64,000 bases of DNA from Pumilibacter intestinalis (lineage in GTDB: Bacteria; Bacillota; Clostridia; Christensenellales; Pumilibacteraceae). A program made the position numbers and the translations under genes. The notes beneath the pieces were generated by a model, which saw only the letters and a list, made by a program, of their open reading frames with translations, was not told where the DNA came from and ran no database searches. Positions 18,464-25,179 of this stretch are shown one piece after another. The stretch is from NCBI RefSeq assembly GCF_943193005.1, contig NZ_CALPCH010000004.1:1-64000 (forward strand), read 5' to 3'. Position 1 is the first letter of the stretch. Each line of letters begins with the position of its first letter.

Positions 18464-19381
18464 TCAATCCAAAAATCCGTGTATTATAGTGTCTTCCGCC
18501 TGTTTTTCGTCCAAGCCCAAAGTCATGAGCTTAAGCAGTTGCTCTCCCGCTATCTTTCCTATAGCCGCTTCGTGTACAAGGCTCGCGTCGCTGTGCGCCG
18601 CGTCTATTGCGGGCGTGGAGCAAATTCGCGCCGAGTCGGTAAGAATTCCGTCACACTCCACGTGCCCGAAACAACGGTTTTTCCCTATAAGTCGCGATTT
18701 GAAATGCTGATAAGACTTTCCGCGAGCAACGCTCCTGCTTATTATATCCGCGCTGCTGTCCGCCCCGAGCAACTTAACGTCGAAATCGGATACCGCGCGT
18801 TCGTTACCGTCGGTGAGCAGTTTTTCCTTAACAAGCAATTTGGCATTGCCGCGCAGAGTCGCGGTAGTCTTTCTCACGGTATCGGTAACGCCGCCGAGTT
18901 GCGTGGTTTCCATTATCATAACCGAATTGTCTTTCTGAAAAACTTTCGTTACGGGAAAGAAATTCTTTCCGCCGCTTCCGTCGCCTGAGCCAACGTGTCG
19001 CTCCACGTATCGCACCTTCGCGCCCTCTTCCAAATGAAATGTGTGTATTCCGTCGTGCACGCTGTCGCCGCTCCCGCAATTGTGTATCCCGCAACCCGCC
19101 ACAATGGTAACGTCGGAATTCTTTCCTACATAGAAATCGTTGTAAACAACGTCGTGAAAATCGCCCGCCGTGATGAGCACGGGAATGTGCACGCTCTTGT
19201 TTTTCACGTTGGGCTTAACTATTATGTCTATGCCGCTCTTGTCGGCTTTGGATACTATTTCTATATCCGCGTTCGAATTGCGGGCAATGCTCTCTCCGTT
19301 TTTTCGAATATTGTAACTGCCTTCGGGCACTCCGTGCAGTTCCGCTATTTGCTCCAAAAGTCGTTCGTCCGTTTTATCCAT
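18464..19381 (-). CDS. sufB: SufB/SufD-type scaffold protein (minimal SUF system)
   Basis: The 305-residue protein belongs to the SufB/SufD beta-helix family that builds iron-sulfur clusters with SufC. It is shorter than classical SufB (about 470) and matches the compact SufB-like proteins of archaea and some Clostridia. The C-terminal core reads CDGILTDSARICSTPAIDA, a common SufB/D feature. It follows sufC with three bases between them and no sufD, sufS or sufU in the window, so this looks like a two-gene minimal system. The cysteine at about 95-101 (AGCGIHNCG) may be relevant to cluster binding, but this is inference. Confidence 0.88.
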   Translation of the reverse strand: MDKTDERLLEQIAELHGVPEGSYNIRKNGESIARNSNADIEIVSKADKSGIDIIVKPNVKNKSVHIPVLITAGDFHDVVYNDFYVGKNSDVTIVAGCGIHNCGSGDSVHDGIHTFHLEEGAKVRYVERHVGSGDGSGGKNFFPVTKVFQKDNSVMIMETTQLGGVTDTVRKTTATLRGNAKLLVKEKLLTDGNERAVSDFDVKLLGADSSADIISRSVARGKSYQHFKSRLIGKNRCFGHVECDGILTDSARICSTPAIDAAHSDASLVHEAAIGKIAGEQLLKLMTLGLDEKQAEDTIIHGFLD

Positions 19382-19384
19382 GTT

Positions 19385-20098
19385 CTACCTCTTAAGTCTT
19401 CCGCAAGTTTCGTTTTCGGCAAGTTTGGGCAACATCTTCTCCCGTTCGCCCAATTCGGGCGGCGCGTTGTGATTTACGAGTATTATATTGTCCGCCACGT
19501 CGAGTATCTTTTTTTGATGAGTAACTATTATAACGGATTTATCTTTTAGTCCCAAAAACGTGTTTATAAGCTCTTCGAAACTCCATAGGTCTATGCCCGC
19601 CTCGGGCTCGTCGAGCAAAAACACGTCGCCGCCCTTGGCTATCGCCGAAGCGAGTTCTATGCGCTTAAGCTCCCCGCCCGAAAGAGTCGAGTCTATTTCA
19701 CGGTTTACGTAATCTTTGGCGCACAAGCCCACCGCCGACAAATAATTGCACAGCGTGCCTACGTCGCTCTCTTTGCCGCTCGCAAGACTTAGAAGTTTTT
19801 TAACGGTTATGCCCTTAAAACGCACGGGCTGTTGGAACGCTATGGAAAATCCCATGCGCGCCCGTTCGGTTACGTTCATATCGGTTATATCTTTGCCGTT
19901 GTAAAATATTTTTCCGCCCGTAGGCTTTTCTATACCCATGAGTAGTTTCATGAGCGTAGACTTGCCCCCGCCGTTTTGCCCCGTTATTGCTGTAATGCAA
20001 TTATCGGGAACGGTCAAATTCACGTTTGAGAGTATTATCTTTTGCTCTTCGGCGTTACCGTCTTTCACGCCGAACGATACGTTTTTAAGTTCAATCAT
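19385..20098 (-). CDS. sufC: SufC ATPase
   Basis: SufC is the soluble ABC-type ATPase that drives conformational change of the SufB scaffold. The 237-residue protein has Walker A GQNGGGKST at about 40-48, the signature LSGGELKRIELASAIA, and Walker B FLLDEPEAGID. It is the first gene of the sufC-sufB-radical SAM set and has GGAG upstream of its ATG. Length and motifs match the family. Confidence 0.95.
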   Translation of the reverse strand: MIELKNVSFGVKDGNAEEQKIILSNVNLTVPDNCITAITGQNGGGKSTLMKLLMGIEKPTGGKIFYNGKDITDMNVTERARMGFSIAFQQPVRFKGITVKKLLSLASGKESDVGTLCNYLSAVGLCAKDYVNREIDSTLSGGELKRIELASAIAKGGDVFLLDEPEAGIDLWSFEELINTFLGLKDKSVIIVTHQKKILDVADNIILVNHNAPPELGEREKMLPKLAENETCGRLKR

Positions 20099-20222
20099 TA
20101 AAAAGTAGCTCCGTTAATCCGCTTCGTTTGCATAATTTCGCGCTTTTTACCGCTTTTACAGTATATCACAACCGAAAAAAAAAGACAAGAAAAAAATATT
20201 TGTATAATGAATATTCAAACAG

Positions 20223-20251
20223 TTGACATATTTTGCGTATTATGTTATTCT
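20223..20251 (+). promoter_or_regulatory. Promoter of the tRNA cluster
   Basis: A perfect TTGACA (20223-20228) and a weaker TATTCT (20246-20251) lie 17 bases apart. They are 16 bases before the first tRNA gene. Confidence 0.6.
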
Positions 20252-20267
20252 TGATAAGCGTTAATTC

Positions 20268-20341
20268 GCGGGTGTAGCTCAATGGTAGAGTTCCAGCCTT
20301 CCAAGCTGGCTGCGTGGGTCCGATTCCCATCACCCGCTCCA
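20268..20341 (+). tRNA. tRNA-Gly (anticodon TCC)
   Basis: The cloverleaf folds: acceptor GCGGGTG with CACCCGC, D arm, anticodon stem CCAGC with GCTGG around loop CTTCCAA (anticodon TCC), and T arm with GTCCGATTCC. The CCA end is encoded. Confidence 0.97.
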
Positions 20342-20345
20342 CTCT

Positions 20346-20422
<77 letters not shown>

Positions 20423-20437
20423 TTGCCGAAATACTGT

Positions 20438-20515
<78 letters not shown>

Positions 20516-20525
20516 TTATTTATTT

Positions 20526-20600
20526 AGGGGTGTCGCCAAGCGGTAAGGCACGAGACTTTGACTTTCGCACTCGCAGGTTCAAATCCTGCCACCCCTGCCA
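20526..20600 (+). tRNA. tRNA-Gln (anticodon TTG)
   Basis: The acceptor AGGGGTG pairs with CACCCCT. The anticodon loop is CTTTGAC (anticodon TTG). The anticodon stem is CGAGA with TTTCG and contains a G-T pair, so it is weaker than in the neighbouring copy. CCA is encoded. Confidence 0.95.
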
Positions 20601-20639
20601 CTTTCCCCTCATACCATGCCGAAAGGCAAAACAACCCGT

Positions 20640-20715
20640 AGGGGTGTCGCCAAGCGGTAAGGCAACGGACTCTGACTCCGTCACTTCGTAGGTTCAAATC
20701 CTACTACCCCTGCCA
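20640..20715 (+). tRNA. tRNA-Gln (anticodon CTG)
   Basis: Nearly the same sequence as the tRNA-Gln at 20,526 over the D arm and acceptor, but the anticodon loop is CTCTGAC (anticodon CTG) with a perfect ACGGA/TCCGT stem. CCA is encoded. The pair looks like a tandem duplication that split into two isoacceptors. Confidence 0.96.
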
Positions 20716-20719
20716 TTGT

Positions 20720-20795
20720 GATTCATTAGCTCAGCCGGTAGAGCACTTGACTTTTAATCAAGGTGTCCCGGGTTCGAATCCCGGATGGATCACCA
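20720..20795 (+). tRNA. tRNA-Lys (anticodon TTT)
   Basis: The acceptor GATTCAT pairs with ATGGATC. The anticodon stem CTTGA with TCAAG closes loop CTTTTAA (anticodon TTT). The T arm contains GGTTCGAATCC and the CCA is encoded. Only four bases separate it from the preceding tRNA-Gln. Confidence 0.97.
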
Positions 20796-20798
20796 CTT

Positions 20799-20830
20799 AA
20801 AACCGTACGTTATTGTGCGGTTTTTTCTTT
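20799..20830 (+). terminator. Terminator of the tRNA cluster
   Basis: A ten-base stem (AAAACCGTAC with GTGCGGTTTT, one G-T pair) and a six-base loop are followed by a T-rich tail. It lies immediately after tRNA-Lys. Confidence 0.85.
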
Positions 20831-20844
20831 TGCCACGTTTCGGC

Positions 20845-20873
20845 TTGATTTTTAACCGAGCAAATGGTATAAT
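20845..20873 (+). promoter_or_regulatory. Promoter of rarA
   Basis: TTGATT (20845-20850) and a perfect TATAAT (20868-20873) lie 17 bases apart. An AAAGGAG site (20886-20892) then precedes the rarA ATG. Confidence 0.75.
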
Positions 20874-20904
20874 TATCTAAACGCAAAAGGAGCGAGCAAA
20901 TAAA

Positions 20905-22233
20905 ATGTCCGAGCAAAGCACTTTTTTCGAGAATACCTCCACCCAACCGTTGGCGGCAAGACTCAGGCCGCAAAATCTCGACGAATTCTTCGGACAAAAG
21001 CACTTGCTCGGCGAAGGCAAGATTTTAAGACGTTTGATTGAGGGCGACAAAATCAGCTCCATGATATTTTGGGGTCCGCCCGGAGTGGGCAAAACCACGC
21101 TCGCCCGCATAATAGCAAAAAAAACGCAGGCGAACTTTATAGACTTTTCCGCTGTAACGAGCGGCATAAAAGAAATCAAACAGGTTATGGAACAAGCCGA
21201 GAACAACCGTCGTTTCGGCGAAAAAACAATATTGTTTATAGACGAAATACACCGTTTCAACAAAGCGCAACAAGACGCTTTTCTTCCCTACGTGGAAAAA
21301 GGCAGTATAATACTCATAGGCGCAACCACCGAAAACCCGTCTTTTGAGGTTAACGGCGCACTTCTCTCCCGTTGCAAAGTGTTCGTATTGCAAGCATTGA
21401 AAACCGAAGAACTCACCGAGCTGCTCGCCAGAGCGGTATCGGACAATCGCGGTTTCGGCGGACAAAATGTAGATATATCGCAGGACCTGCTCGAAACAAT
21501 CGCAAACTTTGCCAACGGCGACGCTCGCAACGCCCTTTCCACTCTTGAAATGGCGATACTCAACGGCGATATTTCCGCCGACAAAATAACCGTTACCAAG
21601 GAAACTATAGAGCAATGCACCTCAAAAAAATCGCTTTTATACGATAAAAACGGCGAGGAGCACTACAATCTCATTTCCGCGCTTCACAAATCCATGCGCA
21701 ACTCCGACCCCGATGCCGCCGTTTACTGGCTTGCCCGCATGCTCGAAGCCGGCGAAGACCCCATTTATATCGCACGGCGCATTACCCGCTTTGCAAGCGA
21801 AGATATCGGTCTTGCCGACCCGCGTGCGCTCGAGATATCGGTAGCCGCATATCAAGCTTGCCATTTTATAGGCATGCCCGAATGCAGCGTGCATTTAACG
21901 CAAGCGGTCGTATACATGTCTTTAGTGCCCAAGTCCAACTCGTTATACGTAGCTTACGGCAAGGCAAAAAAAGACGCGCTCAAAATGCTCGCCGAACCCG
22001 TGCCGTTGGTGATAAGAAACGCGCCCACCAAACTAATGAAAGAACTCGATTACGGCAAGGGCTATCAATACGCGCACGATGCCAAAGACAAACTCACCGA
22101 TATGCAATGCCTCCCCGACTCCCTGCTCGGAACGGAATACTATTTCCCGTCGGAAGACGGCATGGAATACAAGTTCAAAGAGCGTCTTAACGAAATAAAA
22201 AAGTGGAAACTCGAAAACGCGAAAAAACGATAA
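20905..22233 (+). CDS. rarA: Replication-associated recombination protein RarA (MgsA)
   Basis: RarA is an AAA+ ATPase related to clamp loaders that acts at stalled replication forks. The 442-residue protein has Walker A GPPGVGKTT at about 55-63, Walker B FIDEIHRF, sensor 1 region GATTENPSFEV, and the C-terminal tetramerisation region with HDAKDKLTDMQCLPDSL. It is the only protein-coding gene on the plus strand between the tRNA clusters. Nothing unusual is seen in it. Confidence 0.97.
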   Translation: MSEQSTFFENTSTQPLAARLRPQNLDEFFGQKHLLGEGKILRRLIEGDKISSMIFWGPPGVGKTTLARIIAKKTQANFIDFSAVTSGIKEIKQVMEQAENNRRFGEKTILFIDEIHRFNKAQQDAFLPYVEKGSIILIGATTENPSFEVNGALLSRCKVFVLQALKTEELTELLARAVSDNRGFGGQNVDISQDLLETIANFANGDARNALSTLEMAILNGDISADKITVTKETIEQCTSKKSLLYDKNGEEHYNLISALHKSMRNSDPDAAVYWLARMLEAGEDPIYIARRITRFASEDIGLADPRALEISVAAYQACHFIGMPECSVHLTQAVVYMSLVPKSNSLYVAYGKAKKDALKMLAEPVPLVIRNAPTKLMKELDYGKGYQYAHDAKDKLTDMQCLPDSLLGTEYYFPSEDGMEYKFKERLNEIKKWKLENAKKR

Positions 22234-22237
22234 ACCG

Positions 22238-22266
22238 TTGACTTTTCCCGCCATTTGCCTTATAAT
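22238..22266 (+). promoter_or_regulatory. Promoter of tRNA-Leu
   Basis: TTGACT (22238-22243) and a perfect TATAAT (22261-22266) are separated by 17 bases and lie 13 bases before the tRNA. Confidence 0.8.
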
Positions 22267-22279
22267 TTACTTATTCCGT

Positions 22280-22363
22280 GCGGATGTGGCGGAACTGGCA
22301 GACGCGCCGGCCTTAGGAGCCGGTACCGTAGGTGTGTGGGTTCAAATCCCTTCATCCGCACCA
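22280..22363 (+). tRNA. tRNA-Leu (anticodon TAG)
   Basis: A class II tRNA with a long variable arm. The acceptor GCGGATG pairs with CATCCGC, and the anticodon stem CCGGC with GCCGG closes loop CTTAGGA (anticodon TAG). The CCA is encoded. A decayed serine recombinase begins directly beyond its 3' end. Confidence 0.97.
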
Positions 22364-23195
22364 TAACAGGGGTATACGAACACCCCGACAAGAGAAACCG
22401 AGTTTTCGGTTTCTTTTTCTTTTACGCCGTTTTTGTCCGCGCCGCCGTTTCCGTCGGGGTAATCGGGGAATATCAAGTTCAAAAGCAACTCGTTTTTCTG
22501 CCCGTCTTTCAGATTGAATATCAATTTCATTTTGTCGTCGTAAAGCAATACCCTATAAATAAACGTGTCAATTAGTGCCTTGCGGTTTTTCGTCTTAGTA
22601 TAGTCCAATGTGCGGAAATGTTCTAACCACTTGCGTATATCGTCATAAGTGTAATTGATTTGCAACGCCTTTTCGCTCTCGATTGTCGCGTTCAGCTCGC
22701 GCGCTTGTCGCATTTGCCTTTAACGTGTCCGTTACAAGCATACTAAAAATACATTTCTTTGTTTTTGCTTGTGCCGCTGATACCCGTCATTTTGTTGCTA
22801 CATTTTCCGCATATCAATTTTTCAGATAATAAGTATTCTTCAAGGGCTTTTCCTCTTGACGGTGCTTGCGCGTATTTCTCTAATACCCTTTGCACCTCGT
22901 CGAAAAGTTCGTCGTCAATAATGCGCGGCATACCGCCGTCAATTTCGTTGCCTTGAAAAATGTACTTGCCTAAATATATGTATTGAAAGCCCTTGCGTTT
23001 GCTATCCTCAATCATTTGCAAGAATTGGGTGCGCTTGTCGTTCGTCCCCGTCAAGTGTTCGTCGATATATTCGTGGACTATGCGTAAATCGCTCCGTTCC
23101 GCGAAAGCGTAACACTCTTTGAGTTGCCCCTCGATTGATTGGTAATTCTGCTTTGAACCGGGAGAATACCTTGCGTAGATGACTGCATTTTTCAT
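22364..23195 (-). pseudogene. Decayed large serine recombinase
   Basis: Two open stretches belong to one large serine recombinase. The first (22743-23195) starts MKNAVIYARYSPG, with the catalytic serine kept at residue 11. It runs through about 73 residues of the resolvase domain, then jumps directly into the end of the recombinase domain (YLGKYIFQGNEIDGG) and the zinc ribbon with CGKC. A large internal piece is missing. The second (about 22364-22713) is the C-terminal part with LIDTFIYRVLLYDDK. A stop separates them and the coiled-coil region between is mostly lost. The enzyme cannot be active. It marks a former mobile element beside tRNA-Leu. Confidence 0.85.
22394..22418 (+). terminator. 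Terminator after tRNA-Leu
   Basis: A perfect eight-base stem GAAACCGA with TCGGTTTC, a four-base loop and a T-rich tail follow the tRNA on the plus strand. The structure lies inside the antisense of the recombinase remnant. Confidence 0.75.
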
Positions 23196-23403
23196 AGCTT
23201 GCTCCTTTGCGCGGTCGTTGCGGACTGCGGCTTAAAAATTTTGTGTTCGCTTTGGTGGTCGTCTTAACCGGCAAAAAATGCCGTCGCAGACAAATTGTCA
23301 AGGCGGCGTATTCCGTCCACAGACGTTATCACAATAAAATTGATATTGTCGAAAAATTGATTACGCAAAAATATAAAATCCACTTTAATAAATAATCAAA
23401 TCA
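23196..23403. other. Intergenic stretch without recognised genes
   Basis: I see no credible coding sequence here. The 5' part has host-like composition and the 3' part becomes AT-rich toward the cat promoter, so the boundary of the foreign segment probably lies within or near it. Confidence 0.4.
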
Positions 23404-23432
23404 TTTACTTATGACAGCAAAAATGATATAAT
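23404..23432 (+). promoter_or_regulatory. Promoter of the cat-vat operon
   Basis: TTTACT (23404-23409) and a perfect TATAAT (23427-23432) lie 17 bases apart. The transcript would begin near 23,440, just before the AAGGAGG of the leader ORF. Confidence 0.7.
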
Positions 23433-23463
23433 AGTTTTATCATAAATACAAGGAGGCAAGCGT

Positions 23464-23493
23464 ATGCACATTGGGCTGGTTTCTACCTTCTAA
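23464..23493 (+). CDS. Leader peptide upstream of cat
   Basis: An ORF of nine codons (MHIGLVSTF) has its own strong AAGGAGG site (23450-23456) eight bases before the ATG and ends at 23493. The stop codon lies in the left arm of an inverted repeat that reaches the cat ribosome-binding site. Inducible cat genes of Gram-positive bacteria use this layout: a ribosome stalled by chloramphenicol on the leader opens the hairpin. The peptide sequence is not one I recognise. Confidence 0.7.
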   Translation: MHIGLVSTF

Positions 23494-23514
23494 AATTACA
23501 AAAATTTTAGGAGG
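23490..23514 (+). promoter_or_regulatory. Attenuator hairpin over the cat ribosome-binding site
   Basis: CTAAAATT (23490-23497) pairs perfectly with AATTTTAG (23503-23510) around a five-base loop. The right arm overlaps the first bases of the AGGAGG at 23509-23514 that serves the cat ATG at 23520. The stem is AT-rich, so its strength should be tested. Confidence 0.6.
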
Positions 23515-23519
23515 TTAAA

Positions 23520-24161
23520 ATGGAATATAAAATAATCAATTTAGACACTTGGGAAAGAGGTAAACTTTTTCGCTTTTTTATTGATAATTTACGCAATGTA
23601 ATGAGTATGACGGTTGATATTGATGTTACGCCGTTAAAGGAATTTATTAAAGCGCAAGGGTTAAAATTCTATCCTACTATGATGTGGGTTATATCAAAGA
23701 TAATAAACTCACATAACGAGTTCAAGTACGGCTGGGATAACGACGGTAATTTGATACGTTGGGAAAATGTATCACCTTATTATGCTGATTTTCATAAAGA
23801 AGATGAAAGTTGTGTAAAATTGGTAACTGAATTTTCTGACGACTTGGAAGAATTTCACTCTCATTATTTAGCCGATAAAGAACGTTATCAAAATTTAAGA
23901 GCGTTTGACTTAAAAGACATACCGAAAAATACTTTTGACGTAAGTTGTTTGCCGTGGGTAAAGTATAAGTGTTTTGATATTCACGTTTTTGACAGCGGAA
24001 CATATCTCGCTCCCGTAGTTACTTGGGGAAAATATGAAATGGAAAATAATAGACTTATTATGCCGCTTTCAATGAATATACACCACGCAGTCGCGGACGG
24101 CTTTCATTTATGTAGGTTTTTTAATGAAGTTCAAGCGTTAATCAATACTATATTTACTTAA
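23520..24161 (+). CDS. cat: Chloramphenicol acetyltransferase, type A
   Basis: The enzyme transfers acetyl from acetyl-CoA to chloramphenicol. The 213-residue protein matches the type A family: an early Arg-Gly-Lys-Leu-Phe region, Ser-Met-Thr-Val-Asp-Ile-Asp-Val at about 29-36, and the active-site motif HHAVADGFH with catalytic His189. It is AT-rich compared with the flanking core genes, which indicates transfer. It is the first gene of an operon with a Vat-type gene and a small zinc-ribbon protein. Confidence 0.93.
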   Translation: MEYKIINLDTWERGKLFRFFIDNLRNVMSMTVDIDVTPLKEFIKAQGLKFYPTMMWVISKIINSHNEFKYGWDNDGNLIRWENVSPYYADFHKEDESCVKLVTEFSDDLEEFHSHYLADKERYQNLRAFDLKDIPKNTFDVSCLPWVKYKCFDIHVFDSGTYLAPVVTWGKYEMENNRLIMPLSMNIHHAVADGFHLCRFFNEVQALINTIFT

Positions 24162-24183
24162 TTTTGTTAAAGGAGTTTGCACA

Positions 24184-24228
24184 ATGAAACTTTGCATTGT
24201 CTTTGCCGGAATAGTCTTAAAAAAATAA
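24184..24228 (+). CDS. Leader peptide upstream of vat
   Basis: A 14-codon ORF (MKLCIVFAGIVLKK) with an AAAGGAG site (24169-24175) eight bases before its ATG fills the gap between cat and vat. Codons 8-11 form the left arm of a nine-base inverted repeat whose right arm lies just inside vat. It is therefore well placed to control vat translation. The sequence is not a known leader to me. Confidence 0.6.
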   Translation: MKLCIVFAGIVLKK

Positions 24229-24262
24229 ATTTATAAGGAGATGACTAAAATGGCTATTCCGG
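24206..24262 (+). promoter_or_regulatory. Inverted repeat enclosing the vat ribosome-binding site
   Basis: CCGGAATAG (24206-24214) and CTATTCCGG (24254-24262) are perfect complements. The 39-base loop contains the end of the leader ORF, the AAGGAG at 24235-24240 and the vat start. This is the geometry of a translational attenuator. Confidence 0.55.
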
Positions 24263-24888
24263 ATAGCACAAAAATATATCCTCGCAGTGAGGATAAACAA
24301 ATTGTATATTTGAAAAATGTAATAACAAACCCGAATATCGAAGTCGGAGATTTTACGTTTTATAATTATTTCGTAAATAACCCGAAAGACTTTGAAAAAA
24401 ACAATGTTTTGTATCATTACCCTATCAACCACGATAAACTTATCATAGGCAAATTTTGCTCTATTGCTTGTGGCGCAAAGTTTTTGTTTAATAGTGCAAA
24501 TCATACGATGCGTTCACTTTCAACGTACCCGTTTCCTATTTTTTATGAAGAATGGGAACACGGAATATGGGCAGATAAAGCATGGGACAATAAAGGTAAC
24601 ATTGTAATCGGTAATGATGTATGGATAGGTTATGAGGCGGTAATATTAGCGGGTGTAACGATTGGCGACGGTGCCATAATCGGTGCGCGTGCCGTTGTTA
24701 CAAAAGATGTACCGCCATATACCATTGTGGGCGGTGTACCCGCAAAACCTATACGCAAGCGTTTTTCTGACGATACAATAAATGCGCTTTTATCTATGCG
24801 TTGGTGGGATTTGCCACCCGAAAAAATATTGGAACGAATAAACTACATTCAAACAGGAAATATTGCCGCCTTAAAAGATATGAGGTGA
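24250..24888 (+). CDS. vat: Vat-type streptogramin A acetyltransferase
   Basis: The 212-residue protein is a left-handed beta-helix acetyltransferase of the xenobiotic acetyltransferase group. It aligns by eye with Vat enzymes from the start (IYP near residue 9) through [19 protein letters not shown], the catalytic His85 in NSANHTM, and hexapeptide repeats with GNDVWIG and [12 protein letters not shown]. CatB enzymes are the nearest alternative. I place the start at the ATG 24250-24252, nine bases after GGAG. An ATG at 24241 directly touches the ribosome-binding site and is unlikely. Confidence 0.88.
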   Translation: MAIPDSTKIYPRSEDKQIVYLKNVITNPNIEVGDFTFYNYFVNNPKDFEKNNVLYHYPINHDKLIIGKFCSIACGAKFLFNSANHTMRSLSTYPFPIFYEEWEHGIWADKAWDNKGNIVIGNDVWIGYEAVILAGVTIGDGAIIGARAVVTKDVPPYTIVGGVPAKPIRKRFSDDTINALLSMRWWDLPPEKILERINYIQTGNIAALKDMR

Positions 24889-24892
24889 GCGT

Positions 24893-25051
24893 ATGAAAAT
24901 GTATGTATGCTGTCCTATCTGCTCAAAAACGCTTATACAAGCGGAAACAATTAAAAACGGAATTATAAAATGCGAAAGTTGCCATAAGCGAATAATTGTT
25001 GAAATTGATAAAGGCAAAATAACCGCTGTTCCGTTAGAATTGGAAAATTAA
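24893..25051 (+). CDS. Small two-CxxC zinc-ribbon protein (KTR-type)
   Basis: A 52-residue ORF begins four bases after the vat stop with a second Met at codon 3. It carries CPIC (7-10) and CESC (27-30), a simple zinc ribbon, with short charged segments between. Small proteins of this kind (annotated cysteine-rich KTR) are frequent riders in resistance elements of Bacillota. Their role is unknown. The GGTGAG overlapping the vat end is its likely ribosome-binding site. Confidence 0.75.
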   Translation: MKMYVCCPICSKTLIQAETIKNGIIKCESCHKRIIVEIDKGKITAVPLELEN

Positions 25052-25095
25052 AAAAAAGTATCCCCACGCAAAGCGTGGGGATACTTTTTTCTTTT
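25052..25095 (+). terminator. Strong terminator of the cat-vat operon
   Basis: A perfect stem of 16 bases, whose outer part pairs A residues with T residues, encloses a three-base loop at 25070-25072 and ends in a T run. It follows the zinc-ribbon gene by a few bases. Confidence 0.92.
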
Positions 25096-25135
25096 AGGTC
25101 TATTTTTCTCTCATTAAAATGCAGTAAAAAGAGAG

Positions 25136-25162
25136 TTGAAAAATTTTATAATATGCTATAAT
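25136..25162 (+). promoter_or_regulatory. Promoter of the AraC-type gene
   Basis: TTGAAA (25136-25141) is followed after 15 bases by TATAAT (25157-25162). The spacing is short, but TGC directly before the TATAAT makes it an extended minus-10 element. Confidence 0.6.
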
Positions 25163-25179
25163 ATTTGTGAGGTATAAAA

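Noticed and set aside
22342-22363. tRNA-Leu 3' end as an attachment site
   Set aside because: I found no second copy of the tRNA end in the window, and large serine recombinases often use other sites. The claim needs a repeat search.
24217-24504. Minus-strand open frame of 95 codons within vat
   Set aside because: Antisense of vat with no ribosome-binding site or family match.
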